64,000 bases of DNA from Usnea hakonensis (Eukaryota; Ascomycota; Lecanoromycetes; Lecanorales; Parmeliaceae), in assembly GCA_013423325.1 (NCBI GenBank), contig BLJB01000177.1, positions 370,981-434,980 on the forward strand. Reading direction: 5' to 3'. The notes under the pieces are model-generated. The model saw nothing but the letters and a program-made list of their open reading frames with translations. It was not told the DNA's origin and did no database searches. The translations under genes were made by a program, and so were the position numbers. Shown here piece after piece: positions 41,786 through 52,909 of this stretch; within the stretch, counting starts at the first letter, position 1; each line of letters starts with the position of its first letter.

Positions 41786-42927
41786 AGTCTACCGAGATAC
41801 TTAGCCCTTGCCGCCTTTCTCACCACGATTGCGTCTGCTCTTTTTCTTTCACTTCGTAAGATCAGATACCGCCGCGATGGTCGGATATGGGACGTTGAAA
41901 CCTCTCGGACACAAGGCAGTGCCGGCCAATTAAGCCCTAGAGACATGGCAGCCAATAACACTCTCGGAGTAAGTCCTGGCATTCGCGAAAGAGGCAATAA
42001 GCTTTTGTATCACCACGATGCGCCCACAACTTACTTTTGATAGTTCCGCAAAATACTCGCGGTAGCCGCAGCACCCAGCTGGCGTACACGAGGACTGGAA
42101 GCGGCGGCGGCAATCACAACCCTTACTTTACGATTGAGATTCCCAAGAACTCCACATTCAGCGACGAACTCGTCAATGCATTCATGGCGCTCGGCTCCCC
42201 AGAAAGGCAGCACCCTAGCAGAGGCTCAGCATTGGCGTGGCTAGCGCACCTTGACATGATCAAGTATTTTATTGCCAGCGATCTGGACACGGCAATGATA
42301 GTGGAAGACGATGTTGACTGGGATCTAGCCATCAAAGCACAGATGCCACTGATATCGGACGCGGTGCGAAACTTCTCACGAGTCGATCCGAACGATACAG
42401 CACCTTATGGTCGGTCTTGGGATGTACTATGGCTTGGACACTGTGGAGAAATCACCGAGAAAGATGCGCTTCGACTCGAATTCAACGACACAACCCTAGG
42501 TCGTCCAGCGCCATAGAATCTCTACGCAGGCTAGTCAAAGTTCAAAATTGACAACGTCGAAGAAGGCCACCGGGTAATGCAGATGGCCAAGCTACCAGTC
42601 TGCTCCTTTGGGTATGCGTTGAATCGGGAGAATGCCCAGAAGGTCCTGACATGGGCGGGTCGGGGCGCGGATGAGGCTTTCGACGTCGTCCTTAGCGTGG
42701 GCTGCCGGGAAGGACATCTTCAATGCATCACTATCAACCCTGAAATCATGCACCACCACACCCCCACAGGTCCAAACGGATATGTGAGTCATCTTGGAGC
42801 ATTGGACGGCAAGGGCAACGAATCGAAGGAAGAGAACTTTGAAAAGTTGAAAGGAAACACGGCCAACATTGTGAATAGCGCGAGATGCGAAGCGCTGTTT
42901 CACGACACCTGTGTTCAACCACCATGA
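41782..42927 (+). pseudogene. GT25-type glycosyltransferase, broken
   Basis: After a short ATG (41,782) the frame must shift by one base to read RYLALAAFLTTIASALFLSL, a type II membrane anchor. An intron (41,969-42,043) joins NNTLG to FRKILAVAAAPSWRTRGLEA. A second one-base shift near 42,125 is needed before IPKNSTFSDELVNAF. Then come GSALAWLAHLDMIKYFIASD and DTAMIVEDDVDWD, the E-D-D metal-binding motif of GT25 (LPS-type) transferases, and WDVLWLGHCGE. Two in-frame TAGs follow (42,514-42,516 and 42,532-42,534), after which PVCSFGYALNRENAQKVL and the end HDTCVQPP are intact. Both TAGs could be former CAG. The protein family works in the Golgi on glycoproteins. Confidence 0.75.
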
Positions 42928-45432
42928 CGATGAGCCTCACACGCCTGTCTGATATTGCCCTTCCCCCTTGAAACTCTTCTTGGCCGTCCCTATCAGAAAA
43001 TCGTGTGCCTTACGCAAGCGCGCCTTAAAACATACCGAGCCTCGTCCAACTGGTCATAGAAGAGGGGATATTAGTGTTACGGACGAGAGGTCAAGAGAAT
43101 AGACACCAAGGGACCGCAGATTTCAAAACCGCCGTGTGCATCGGAACCCCATCTAAATGCGCAGTGGGCTCAGCAGATATGGACAAGGTCGACGGCAGTA
43201 AGCACAGCACCAAGATAGATGACCATGGCGCTGCGGGAGTGGAAATCAACAGTGAGCTGCCAGATCAACGCATGAGTCTCACTCGCCGTCGACGTTTCTC
43301 ATGATACGTGGATACTTATTCGACGCTTCGCGATGCCAACGATTGTTGTATCCTGGAAATTCCTAGGAAAATCAACAAGAAGTTTTGCATCCTTCCATTC
43401 GCAGTCGCACACTCGGGACTTTGTCTGATCCCCACCAACTAAGAGATCGGGTACAGTATCTGAGCGACACCATGAAGCGCTGTTCGAAGTTCTAAAGTCA
43501 TTCAGCCATTGAAGCCTTCCTTGTTCTTGGACGCTGAGATCTCTGCAATCAGCGCCTCGAGTTGCAGAGCCTATACCTGGACACAAGTGCCACCAGTGAA
43601 GATTAATTATAATAAGATATCCCAAATTTATTGCCAATGGTACAGCCTTCCGACCTTGAATTGATCACCGCTATATACATCTTCGGCATATTCAAAAGGG
43701 TCACTGCCTGTCCATTGGGACTTTCTGACCATCCTGATTCTCTAATTACGATGCACTCTCTGCTACAAGACTTCGTCAGCTTCTTGTTTTGAGTGTCATC
43801 ATTCCCTTATTGCCATTTGTAAAAAAGCGTGATCGTGGGATTACTGTTGACCGAGCCAGACCATCTTCCCTGGAAGAAAACGAGGGTGCTCCCCGGCTTT
43901 AACCCATACTTTTCCACTAGATCCATCACTAAGCTTCCAACCAGGTCCTCCCACGCCACCCTCGCCAGCCTCTCCACCAGACTTCATGCCAGACTTCTTA
44001 CATGAGCTCCCATCGAGTCAGTCTTCCTCTTCGTACTCTGCTACGTACCGTGCGCTTTATCAAATGTCTCGTTATCTCTTGGCTCCACGACCCGCTCACC
44101 TTCATCTGGTGGTATAGTGGTGTCGAGTTGGATGCTAAACTCGCAAGCTGTCTCATCTTTCCTTCTTAGACTCTTCAATCGAGCTTTTCCGTCGCTTTAT
44201 GCAAAATCACCCACGACAGCTCACCCTATGATAGGACATCCGAGCAACTCGTCAGAGTAAGGTGGTGGAAGGTGGCATTTACGTTGGATATCTAGAGCTT
44301 CCGATTCGTCTACATGATCTTCTGTGAATATCTCTTGTTTACATCTGCGCGTCTATCTCATTGCAGGGTAGCTCGAAGCGAACGCTAAGAGCCCTAATTC
44401 TTCAGGCTACTGCGGTAAGCAAGTGATGCCGAGCGCATGGCTCAGTCAAAATGCTTGGCACCGGGATAACAAAATAAAAATGTGTCTAGGTAGTAGGTAC
44501 CTACTCTCTATACCACTATTCATTCTGTCTTGACTTTACCTGCAACCAAGTTGTCACGATTGGATGAAGCCATAGAGTCCTCAGCCTAACATAGACTGAC
44601 GCACGTCTGCAGCTGGTGACGAGATGAGAAGCCGCTCAATATCCGTTCACAACAGCTGCCGAGCTTCCTGCCATATCTCCTTTGTCCCTCTCTATCCCGA
44701 GACCACGTCTCTCCAGGCTCCTTCATTTCCCCTCACCTTTCACATCTCCAAACCGTCTCAATGCCCCTTCTCCAGCGTCGACCTCATCTCGCCATCCATC
44801 CAGACATCATGCCCTTCAAAGCCCGCCAAGCTCAATCCTCCCTACCTAGCTAACATCCCCACCACAGCATCCATCCATCCATCCCAAACCTCCCTTCTCA
44901 ACAGCCAACCAGCACACAACATCCCAAGCACCGCCTCCCTCCTCTACCAACCCAAAATCGACACCATACCCCGCGCACCAAACAGCTCCCCCGAACTCAG
45001 ACCCTCGCCCTCCAATACCCCGCTCCCCCCACCGCAATCTCCCATCCTGCAACGCACACTTACCAACTCACCCCCACCCCATAACCTCGCGGATCAGAGA
45101 TATCTACATTTCATCCTATCATGAAAAATCCCTTTAAGATAAAAGAATGATACACAAAACTGATCAGCAATAGAGAAAGACGCAAAATAATAATCAGCGC
45201 AGAACGTCTCAAGCTGGATCTCGGCCGCGGTTCTACGGTGGTGGAATCACGATAATAGTTATACAACTTAGAGGAGGAGGAAGAGGAAGAGGGGCCTGTG
45301 AAAGACATGCAAGTCAATTAATACTCTACACCCCCACAACGAGATAAAAAGGAATGGAGACGCGCTGCGATGTGCATGATGTACCTAGCATCCTCTCCTC
45401 TCCTCTCCCAATCTTCCCGAATCAAGTGGCAC

Positions 45433-45434
<2 letters not shown>

Positions 45435-45520
<86 letters not shown>
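45435..45520. repeat. (CT)43 microsatellite
   Basis: 86 bp of uninterrupted CT dinucleotides. The opposite strand is a (GA) tract, which can form H-DNA. Confidence 0.97.
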
Positions 45521-45526
<6 letters not shown>

Positions 45527-45601
45527 CAAATGGCCTGGCCTACTACAAATTGATCAGCCTGACTAGGGCGTATATATTTCGCTTAAGTAAGGTACTTGGT
45601 C

Positions 45602-45641
45602 GCATAGCATAGTAAAGCCGATTCGCTATACTATGCTATGC
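45602..45641. repeat. Perfect 13-bp inverted repeat (hairpin)
   Basis: gcatagcatagta at 45,602-45,614 is the exact reverse complement of tactatgctatgc at 45,629-45,641, with a 14-nt loop. There is no adjacent gene end within 500 bp, so it is not an obvious terminator. Confidence 0.85.
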
Positions 45642-46167
45642 TATACCCCGTAAGGTAGTTTGTGGAGATATGATTCATACATTACATGTGCCTTCCTTTC
45701 CTTGCGTGAAGCGGTCCGTGTATGCCGTACTGAGCAGTCAGTCGACGGGGTTGAGTTACGATGGGAAAGTGTGCCGTGTAAGGAAGGTACGGAGATCAAA
45801 GCAGCTACAGGGAAGGTAAGGTAGATTGCAGGATATGATAGGAGTAGGAGGTGGAACGAAACGAGGCGATATGATGGGATGTGATGTGGTTTTACCTAGA
45901 TAACTATATTGGAAAGATAATGAAATAAATATACTTATGGTGGTTGGTTGGTTGGTTATACGGATGCTTGGAGAGAACGAGAAGCGAGCGAGCGAGCGAG
46001 CGACTATGGTGATACACTACCCCCCTATCTACCGTCATCTTACTTACTTCCGATACATCCATCCATCCATCCTTCAACGATGCGACGCCATCCATCCAAG
46101 CCAGCCAGCCAGCCTCCCCTCAACCCCACTCCAGATCCCGCGCCCCAAAGTACTCGCACATACCACA

Positions 46168-48198
46168 CTACGACCTCCCCGCCATATCCCTCCCCACAAA
46201 CCCTTTCTCAGCCACCGCCTCCGCACTCTCCCCATTCCCAATCCCATTCCCATTCTCGCTAACCCCGCTCTCGTTCTCCATGCCCTTGTTCTTCCGCTCA
46301 ATAGTCGCCCATTCCCGCGCGTCGTCGGCGGCGTCGACGTCGTTGGCTGTGATGCTGGCGGCTTCGTCTTCGATTTCTTCGGCGAGGATCAGGTTGAGGA
46401 GGATGGCGAGGAAGGCGGTTACTGGTTGGTTAGAGAGGGGGGGTTAGTTTGGGGGGGGTTTTGGTGTGGGGAGGGAAGGGGGGAGGGGGTGATTGAAGGG
46501 TCAGTTGGATTGGGGGTTTTGGGGGAGGGTTATTCGAAGACTCACCGGCAAAGCCCGTCTCGAGCACGAGGATTATGGCGTTGAAGAATCCTTGCTTGGA
46601 CTGGTTGCTGCCCTTGTAGGTGAAGACGTAGGAGAACCAGTTCGGCACCAATATCGCGCCGAAGCCGAGCGATAAGGACGCCGTCAGGATAAAGCGGTTG
46701 CGTCGGGTGAATGGGACGGTGGAGATGATGCGCACGCCGGAGACGGCGACCGAGCTGAACAAAAAGGTCGTTAGTCCGCCGAGGACCGGGTTCGGAATCG
46801 CGACCAATGCTGCTGCGAACTTGGAGAAGACGCCCATGATGATTAAGAAGAAACAGGCGGCGTAGCCGGCTTTGCGGTTCGCGCAGCGGGTCAGCGCGAT
46901 GACGCCGTTGTTCTGGGCAAAGGTGGACATGGGCGTGATGGTGCAGAGGCCGGCGATGAGGCCGTTGAAACCGTCGGCGAGGACGCCGCCTTGGATGCGG
47001 GAATCGAAGAGCTTGCCTTCGACTTCGAGGCGCGATACGTCGCAGGTGGCGGTGATGTCGCCGATGGCTTCCATCATGAGGACGATGTAGACGGCCATGA
47101 GCGGGAGGATGATGGGCGCGTAGATGCTCAGGGGGAACGTCTTCACCCAGATGAATGAGACGGCAGGGGCGGCGTTGATGCCGGAGGCTGAGAAGTAGCC
47201 TGTCGCGCCGGCGATGATGCAGCCGACTAGCAGGCCGACGACGACGGCGCAGGATTTCATGATGGGACTGCCGAAGCGTTCGCAGAGGACGATGGTTACG
47301 AAGACGGAGAAGCCGAGCCCGATGTATTCGGCACTGCCCCACGGGAGGGCGTGAGGGGCGCCGACTTGGGGACAGACGGTGTAGGGACCGCTTGTGGGAC
47401 GCGTAATGCAGCCTGGTGTTCCGGATCCTCCGGCCCAGTCTTGGAAACCGCTTTGGACCAAGGCGATACCGATGAGCATGACCGTGGGGCCGGTTACGAG
47501 CGGAGGGAAGACACGCTTCAGGACCGATGGCTTGGTAAACGAGAGGCCGATTTCGAGCAGCGAACATAAGCATGCGGTGCCGATGAGAGCGCCGTAGCCT
47601 TGGGGACAAGGTAGTTTGGTTCCATCGGCGCCAGTGGGACAGAAACCGGTCGAGTACATCTGTGTGAAGGCGCCTGTGGTGACTGGGATGATGGAGAAGC
47701 TTGTTCCGACCACGGAGATCAAACCGGTGCCGATATAGTAGGGTGACTTGTAGATGTGGAACCTAGTGATTTGAATAGACGAGAGGATGCCACCAACGAT
47801 CAATGCCGTTGACACCAGATACTGGGTGTCATCGGCTCCTAGACTAGCGCCTCCTTGACTGGCGATGATTATAGGAGGCGTGATGATACCAGCCAGCATG
47901 GACAAAGCATGCTGAAAGCCAAGCAAGAGGGCTAGGAAGACTGGCATGGGATCATTAAGGCCAAAGAACGGGGCTGCTCTTTTCGTCTGTTTCATGAATG
48001 GCAAGTTGGGCTTGAATAGAAAGGCATAGTCATAGTCGCCTATGAGACCTTCCCTAACCTAGATCAGCAAACCACAGGTTAAAGCTCGCCCCGAGTTCCT
48101 TACTTGGTTGTCAAAGCCTTGACAATGCCTCGCGATTTGTCTGAAAATGTACGTTTGGGGTCCATGTTGGGCCCGATACGGTCAGGTGAATCGTCCAT
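46168..48198 (-). CDS. Urate/xanthine permease, NCS2/NAT family (UapA/UapC type)
   Basis: Three exons: 48,104-48,198; 46,546-48,053; 46,168-46,421. The introns are 50 bp and 124 bp; the latter is unusually G-rich. The product is 618 residues. The N-terminus KEGLIGDYDYAFLFKPNLPF and FFGLNDPMPVFLALLLGFQH are typical of fungal members, followed by about 12-14 membrane helices. The specificity region reads MEAIGDITATCDVSRLEVEG and QNNGVIALTRCANRKAGYAA, equivalent to the E..(Q/N)NNG..T(R) signature that binds the purine ring. It imports urate and xanthine by H+ symport at the plasma membrane. The cytosolic C-tail (EEIEDEAASITANDVDAADD, then Gly/Asn repeats) carries acidic residues of the kind used for ammonium-induced endocytosis. 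Confidence 0.93.
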
Positions 48199-48966
48199 GA
48201 CGAACGTGGCAAGAGGTAAGACTGGGAGTGCAGAGTGCTCAATCGAGTAAAGACGATGATCGCCAATCTTTCGAACGATTGCAGCAGTATCTCATTGATT
48301 TCTAATGCTACAGATAAAGAGACTTTTCAAAGACAAGATGGAAACGGCAAGCAGAATGTATCTTACATAAAAATTGAGTGAGATATAGACCTGCTAGTGA
48401 ATCATTTTTATATTTGACCATTGACGCAGCTCGCCGATCTGCCTTGTCAAAATTGTGTCAAAAAGACCAAACAGTTTGGAGAGGTGGAGAAGGTTGAATG
48501 CGATAACGAATTAGCGTTGATTGGCGGGGCCTGCAGTTGGAAATAGTCACTGGTCAAAGGGTAGAAAAAGAAAAAGAGAGAGTCCGCAATGTTCTAGCCC
48601 TATACTCGAGACGAATTAACCCAGGCCAAAGTCTAAAAGGAGTCTAAAACTGCACAGCACGAGATAGTACCGATAGGACGTCGGCCGATCCCGTCGATCC
48701 TTCATGTGAGGGTGTGAAATCGCATCTGACATTGGGCGTAAATGTCCTTACTAGATCAGATGGCTTCTCATCTAGTATCTAGCTCATCAACCGGCACAAC
48801 ATCATGGCATAGCTGACCTCGTCCATTCATCGGCCAACTCCACCAAAGCTCTCGGATCCTTTTGACTCGTCTCAGAAAGACCTTGAATTCGGGCTTACTT
48901 TACTGGCTGTTGGACGTCTAGTCCGTCCCTTTTAGGAAATGCAACGCGTGATGGATTCGACCAACT
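48199..48966. other. Intergenic: permease promoter and 3' end of the MOSC gene
   Basis: Both flanking genes are on the minus strand. The region just upstream of 48,198 should carry the permease promoter. GATA sequences (for nitrogen control by an AreA-type factor) occur several times, for example tgataac and agatag, but this short motif is common by chance. Confidence 0.4.
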
Positions 48967-50304
48967 TTATTGTTTGATGTACAGATGCTCCCCAATCTCC
49001 ATCACTTGAATTTTATCTCCGACCCGAATCTCGCTATACTCCAAGGCCGGGACCATCTGCATGCCCAGGCACGCGTTCTTCGGGTCCCCTGCATCTATAC
49101 ATCGAAAGGCTTTCAACGTTCTGTTTGGCTCTGAACCATGCCTCTTGCCCGTGATGGGGTTGACATTTGGCAGCAGACAGCGAACTGTCCGGCAGGAAAC
49201 GTGGTATTGAAAGTTCCCGATTGTGATGCGCTTCCAAGAGTCTTCTTCATAAGAGCCACCTCCGGTGATGACGATGTTGGGTCGGAAATTCCGGGCGCTG
49301 AGCGGTGGAGCGCCCTTTTGGAGCTTACTCTCAACGTCGCGCACACTCGCCAAGTTCAACATATGCAAAGGATAAGCATCCTGGAAGCCGACTGCTGGCT
49401 GATAACCAAGCTCCTCCTTCCGGGGTGCACATCGATAGACTTCTCTTGCTGGGTGGTCTTTTGAGATTCGGAAAAGAGCAAGGTGATTTGTTATTCCAAG
49501 ATATGATCGAAGCTCTTGTATCCAAGCATCATTCTTCTCAGTACTGGCAATAATAATGGATTTGGGTCTGTCTTTCCATATCTCCATATCGTCGACGGAG
49601 TAAGCATTCTCAGATATCTGCGCTTGTGTAGGATTGAACGGTATGTGGACCACCCTCTCAGAATTGCCAGACGCCAATGCCAAAAAATCTTTCATTTTTC
49701 CCATGATGCCATCCTCGATTATTATGTGTGGAAATCTGATGACCAGGACTCCTCCACTATGAACATTCGGATGCCGCTCTGTGTATGTAGGAGAAGATGG
49801 GTCAGGCAACCAGACTTCGGTCTTGATTGTAGCCATCGGTGGAAGACTGCTCTGAGTCATAAACTTCCACACATGCTTCGTCTTTTCTTCCTGGGGTGTA
49901 CTGGCACTCACTGGGAACTTGCTGGATAGCTGCGCAAAGGAGAACTGGCGGTCATATTCCATGCCAGTGCCAATCACTGTCCCTGATTCAAGTTCCACGC
50001 CTCTGCAGCTTTTGATCGGATATATCCACAAGCTCTTGACTGTCCATGTAGCTGTATCACTGCGCTGGCGCGCCATAGCATCCTTGTACTGCTCATCGTA
50101 TTCATCTGCTAGGTAGCTTTTGCCGCTCAATCCAAGCTTTCGGCAACCCTCAGGATTGCCCTGCCGGGTGTGTAGATGTGATACTCGAAGTAGCATCCAT
50201 AAGAGAGCAGGCAAGAAGCAGGCAGCGGAGATGACTGAGTACGCGCTCAGAAATTGTCCATATTTGGGTACATGTGCTGCTGATTCCAGGTACTGGGACC
50301 ACAT
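48967..50304 (-). CDS. MOSC-domain protein with N-terminal membrane anchor (mARC-like)
   Basis: An intronless frame of 445 residues. Residues about 20-42 (YSVISAACFLPALLWMLL) form an N-terminal membrane helix. The MOSC N-terminal beta-barrel begins VKSLWIYPIKSCRGVELES at about 90. The MOSC domain includes FQDAYPLHMLNLASV, SARNFRPNIVITGGG and, near the end, the conserved basic-Cys segment SCRTVRCLLPNVNPITGKRH, where the Cys is the likely molybdenum ligand. In the mARC family this reduces N-hydroxylated compounds using cytochrome b5 and its reductase, usually at the outer mitochondrial membrane. The fungal substrate is unknown. The length is longer than human mARC (about 335) because of the N-terminal region and inserts. 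Confidence 0.85.
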   Translation of the reverse strand: MWSQYLESAAHVPKYGQFLSAYSVISAACFLPALLWMLLRVSHLHTRQGNPEGCRKLGLSGKSYLADEYDEQYKDAMARQRSDTATWTVKSLWIYPIKSCRGVELESGTVIGTGMEYDRQFSFAQLSSKFPVSASTPQEEKTKHVWKFMTQSSLPPMATIKTEVWLPDPSSPTYTERHPNVHSGGVLVIRFPHIIIEDGIMGKMKDFLALASGNSERVVHIPFNPTQAQISENAYSVDDMEIWKDRPKSIIIASTEKNDAWIQELRSYLGITNHLALFRISKDHPAREVYRCAPRKEELGYQPAVGFQDAYPLHMLNLASVRDVESKLQKGAPPLSARNFRPNIVITGGGSYEEDSWKRITIGNFQYHVSCRTVRCLLPNVNPITGKRHGSEPNRTLKAFRCIDAGDPKNACLGMQMVPALEYSEIRVGDKIQVMEIGEHLYIKQ

Positions 50305-50872
50305 GGTGAGCTCGTGTATCAGGCGGCAGCGTTGCCAGAAAAGGGGGAGTATTGATGAACTTGTGTATGGTGCCTGCGTCCAAAGCCTGTGGGTTGCAAT
50401 CAGACAAGGTCACTGAGAGCTACAGTCGGAGCAAGATCCACTCTCAGGGCCAATGGGCAGTTTAGGATCCTTGCCGAAGTTCCCTGACTGTCGGCAGATG
50501 TGTCTTTCCGGCGAGAACCCCCAATCTATCGTATTGAGCACCACAGTCAACACCGATAGGTGGTAATTGTGTAGGGAATGTTGAGTCATGGCGTTTTTGA
50601 AGATGCTCACTCAGCACACACAAAGCGCGTAGAAGGGCAAAAGTTCACGACGAGGTTTCTTGGCGCCAAGCCAAGCCAAGCCAAGCCGCTTTAGCGAACA
50701 TTTACCCTTCTGATTTTCTGAACCTCCGAGGCTCTCAGTCACTTGACCAAAGATCTGCTTTAATGTACAGGAGACATATACAGGAGACATCATGACTTGC
50801 TCAAGAATTAGAATTAGTCACACGTCACGTCAAGGTGGGAGAATAGGGTATCAGTGACCGCAGCCAATCGCC
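50305..50872. other. Divergent promoter region (MOSC gene / Rad55-like gene)
   Basis: 568 bp separate the two start codons. It holds a gccaa tandem (aagccaagccaagccaagcc at about 50,666-50,686). The short minus frames (50,410-50,610; 50,611-50,793) are not considered genes. Confidence 0.5.
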
Positions 50873-52280
50873 ATGGCCAACTCCGACAATAACAACTTTT
50901 CTTCGTCTTCTCCTCGTATGTGTCTTCGAGTATTAGGATTTCTCACGGCTAAGAATCGCAAGACCGTCTCCCCACGGTTTCTGCCACCCAAACGCTGCAT
51001 GATAGTTCCTCGACATCGAAAAGGCCAATCTCAACAGGACTACGGAGCCTAGACGCGTTCTTGCAAGGCAGGGAGTATGAAATCTCAAGCCAGGTTACCC
51101 CTCCTGTCGGTGTCTCACGTGGAGAGGTAACAGAGATATATGGCCCTCCTGGTGTAGGAAAGACGGCACTCGCGTAAGTAAATCTGGCGTCGGTTGCCCA
51201 TGACACCATGCTCCACGGCTTGAACAGGGTGCGACTAATTTGATAGAGTATCGCTAACTCTATGTTCGTTGTCAGGATACAGACCGCTGCAAATGCTTTG
51301 CAATTGGGCGGTTCCGTCGTATGGGTAGGTAAGAATTCTTCACATTCGAAACGATATGAACAGAACCTCCAGCTTTGACCCTTCAATAGATTCTTCCTCT
51401 GAAATAGTGGGTTCGAGATTAAAGGACATACTTTATGGCACTTTAAATCCCAAAGAGTATGGAAAATCAGATACAGTATCCGTCGAGGAATATTTGGAAA
51501 GATTTCATCATTTCACTACACCATCATTACCCTATCTGTTAGCCCTTTTGACTCATCAAACTTCAGACTTTCCGCCCGAAGGGACTAGTCTCATAGTGGT
51601 CGACTCTATATCAACTCTATTCGCCTTGGCCTTTCCAAAGACAGCGGAAAATACAAGCAGCCAACAGACTTCAGTCAAGCAAGGCGATGCGGCGCACTGG
51701 GCGTCCGGCAGACGTTGGGCAGTGATGGGTGACTTGATATCGAAAATTAGCAGACTTGCGGTGACAAAGAACATTGCAGTCCTTTTGACAAGTCAGATGA
51801 CTACAAGAATCAGATCGGAGACTGGCGCTGTGCTACATCCAGCTATCACTGGCACCGCTTGGGAAACTGGAATAAGTGCGCGCATTTTGATCTTCAGAGA
51901 TTGGATGTTCCGGGGACCAGAAGATACGAATAGTCAAGGAGAGTACATTCCAGGAGTAAGATGTGCAGGTTTATTGAAAGCCAAAGGGATGTCGTATGAA
52001 GGCGTTGGCAAGGTCGTTACTTTCGCGATCGAGAATGTGAGTTGCACATATCATCCTACAAGACCCTTGCTGAAAGATGTAGAACTGTCTTCGGGAAATT
52101 GTAGCAAATCAAATGGATGTCAGAATAAGCAGTTCGCCTGTTTTACCAGCGACATCGTTGAAGCGCAAACGAGAAGGAATTACCGACAGTGAATTAGAGG
52201 ACGAGGATGCAGAATCTGATCGAGAATTTGGCTGGGCTGGGAACGACGATGCCATAACCTCGGAAGCGCTACTCGATTAA
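50873..52280 (+). CDS. RecA/Rad51 paralogue, Rad55-like
   Basis: Five exons: 50,873-50,915; 50,963-51,173; 51,276-51,328; 51,390-52,036; 52,083-52,280 (383 aa). Introns are 46-102 bp, GT...AG. The first acceptor could instead be 50,954, which would insert three residues. Walker A is GPPGVGKT (residues 75-82), reached through RGEVTEIYGPPGVGK. The next exons give SVVWVDSSSEIVGSRLKDIL. Walker B is SLIVVDSISTLFA, and NIAVLLTSQMTTRI marks the L2 region. The C-terminus is Lys/Asp/Glu-rich (KRKREGITDSELEDEDAESD). Rad55/Rad57-type paralogues load or stabilise Rad51 filaments during homologous recombination in the nucleus. The exact orthologue (Rad55 rather than XRCC3/Rad57) is by size and motif only. 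Confidence 0.82.
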
Positions 52281-52909
52281 CATGCCGCCTGTCCTCTGAT
52301 ACGCGTACAGCCATGTCTGGAAAATAGGAAAAAGCACTCCACTATAGGATCAGCGCCATGAGGAGTCGAAACTAATACGATCTTCAATACCTCCGCGAAC
52401 ATGTCTATCAAGTGGACAGCCCATCTCGAAGCCCCATGGAAAATCCTACGCCTATGGCTCGGGGTTTGACTCATTCGGAGACGATGGAATGGAAACATCC
52501 TGCGCTTATTGGTAAATCGCTTCGATACGAAGGGTGTTCGATATCGAACACTTAGACGTCCGCTGCGGATTGTGGAGATTGTCTCAGGCCTGTCACGCAA
52601 GATGAGATCTGGACCCCAGGGTCGAGAAAATATTGCCTACCCGTCACGATACTACATCAATCGACTCCAATTTTGACAGCGGAACTCCTGTAATACGGCG
52701 AATCACGTCCTAACAACAGATCAAGACTTTGGCATTATGTGATTAGTCTCACAATGTCGTCTCTCTCCTAACGACTCAAGCGATATTACCGAATAAAGGA
52801 AAGTCGTAGCGAGTTGCCGATCATGATCAATCAATTTGTCAGCCATCCTTGGCGCAGTCTTCATAATTCCCAGAACATCACATTTCATCTTTCATTCCGA
52901 CCTCGAAGT
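52281..52909. other. Spacer between the Rad55-like gene and the Zn2Cys6 regulator
   Basis: Contains the 3' end of one gene and the promoter and leader of the next. A 107-codon frame on the minus strand is not supported by any motif. Confidence 0.5.

Larger units (their letters stand above)
42928..46167. other. Gene-poor 3.2 kb stretch
   Basis: Short frames at 43,074-43,304, 43,299-43,637 (minus) and 44,624-45,124 (Pro/Ser-rich, low complexity) have no recognised domain. Repeated catccatc tracts occur at about 44,868 and 46,051. It includes the microsatellite and hairpin listed separately. A tRNA-like A box at about 44,109 is not completed. Confidence 0.45.

Noticed and set aside
44105..44160. 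tRNA-like A box (ggtatagtgg) with a 6-bp stem
   Set aside because: The loop is eight bases rather than seven and no B box follows.
44624..45124. 166-codon Pro/Ser-rich frame
   Set aside because: Low complexity with catccatc repeats. No splice signals or motif; not convincing as a gene.
46542..47609. 355-codon minus-strand frame, Arg/His-rich
   Set aside because: It is the shadow in another phase of the permease exon. Composition is that of a GC-rich codon third position, with no domain.
52277..52600. 107-codon minus-strand frame
   Set aside because: Basic, motif-free, overlaps the 3' end of the Rad55-like gene.
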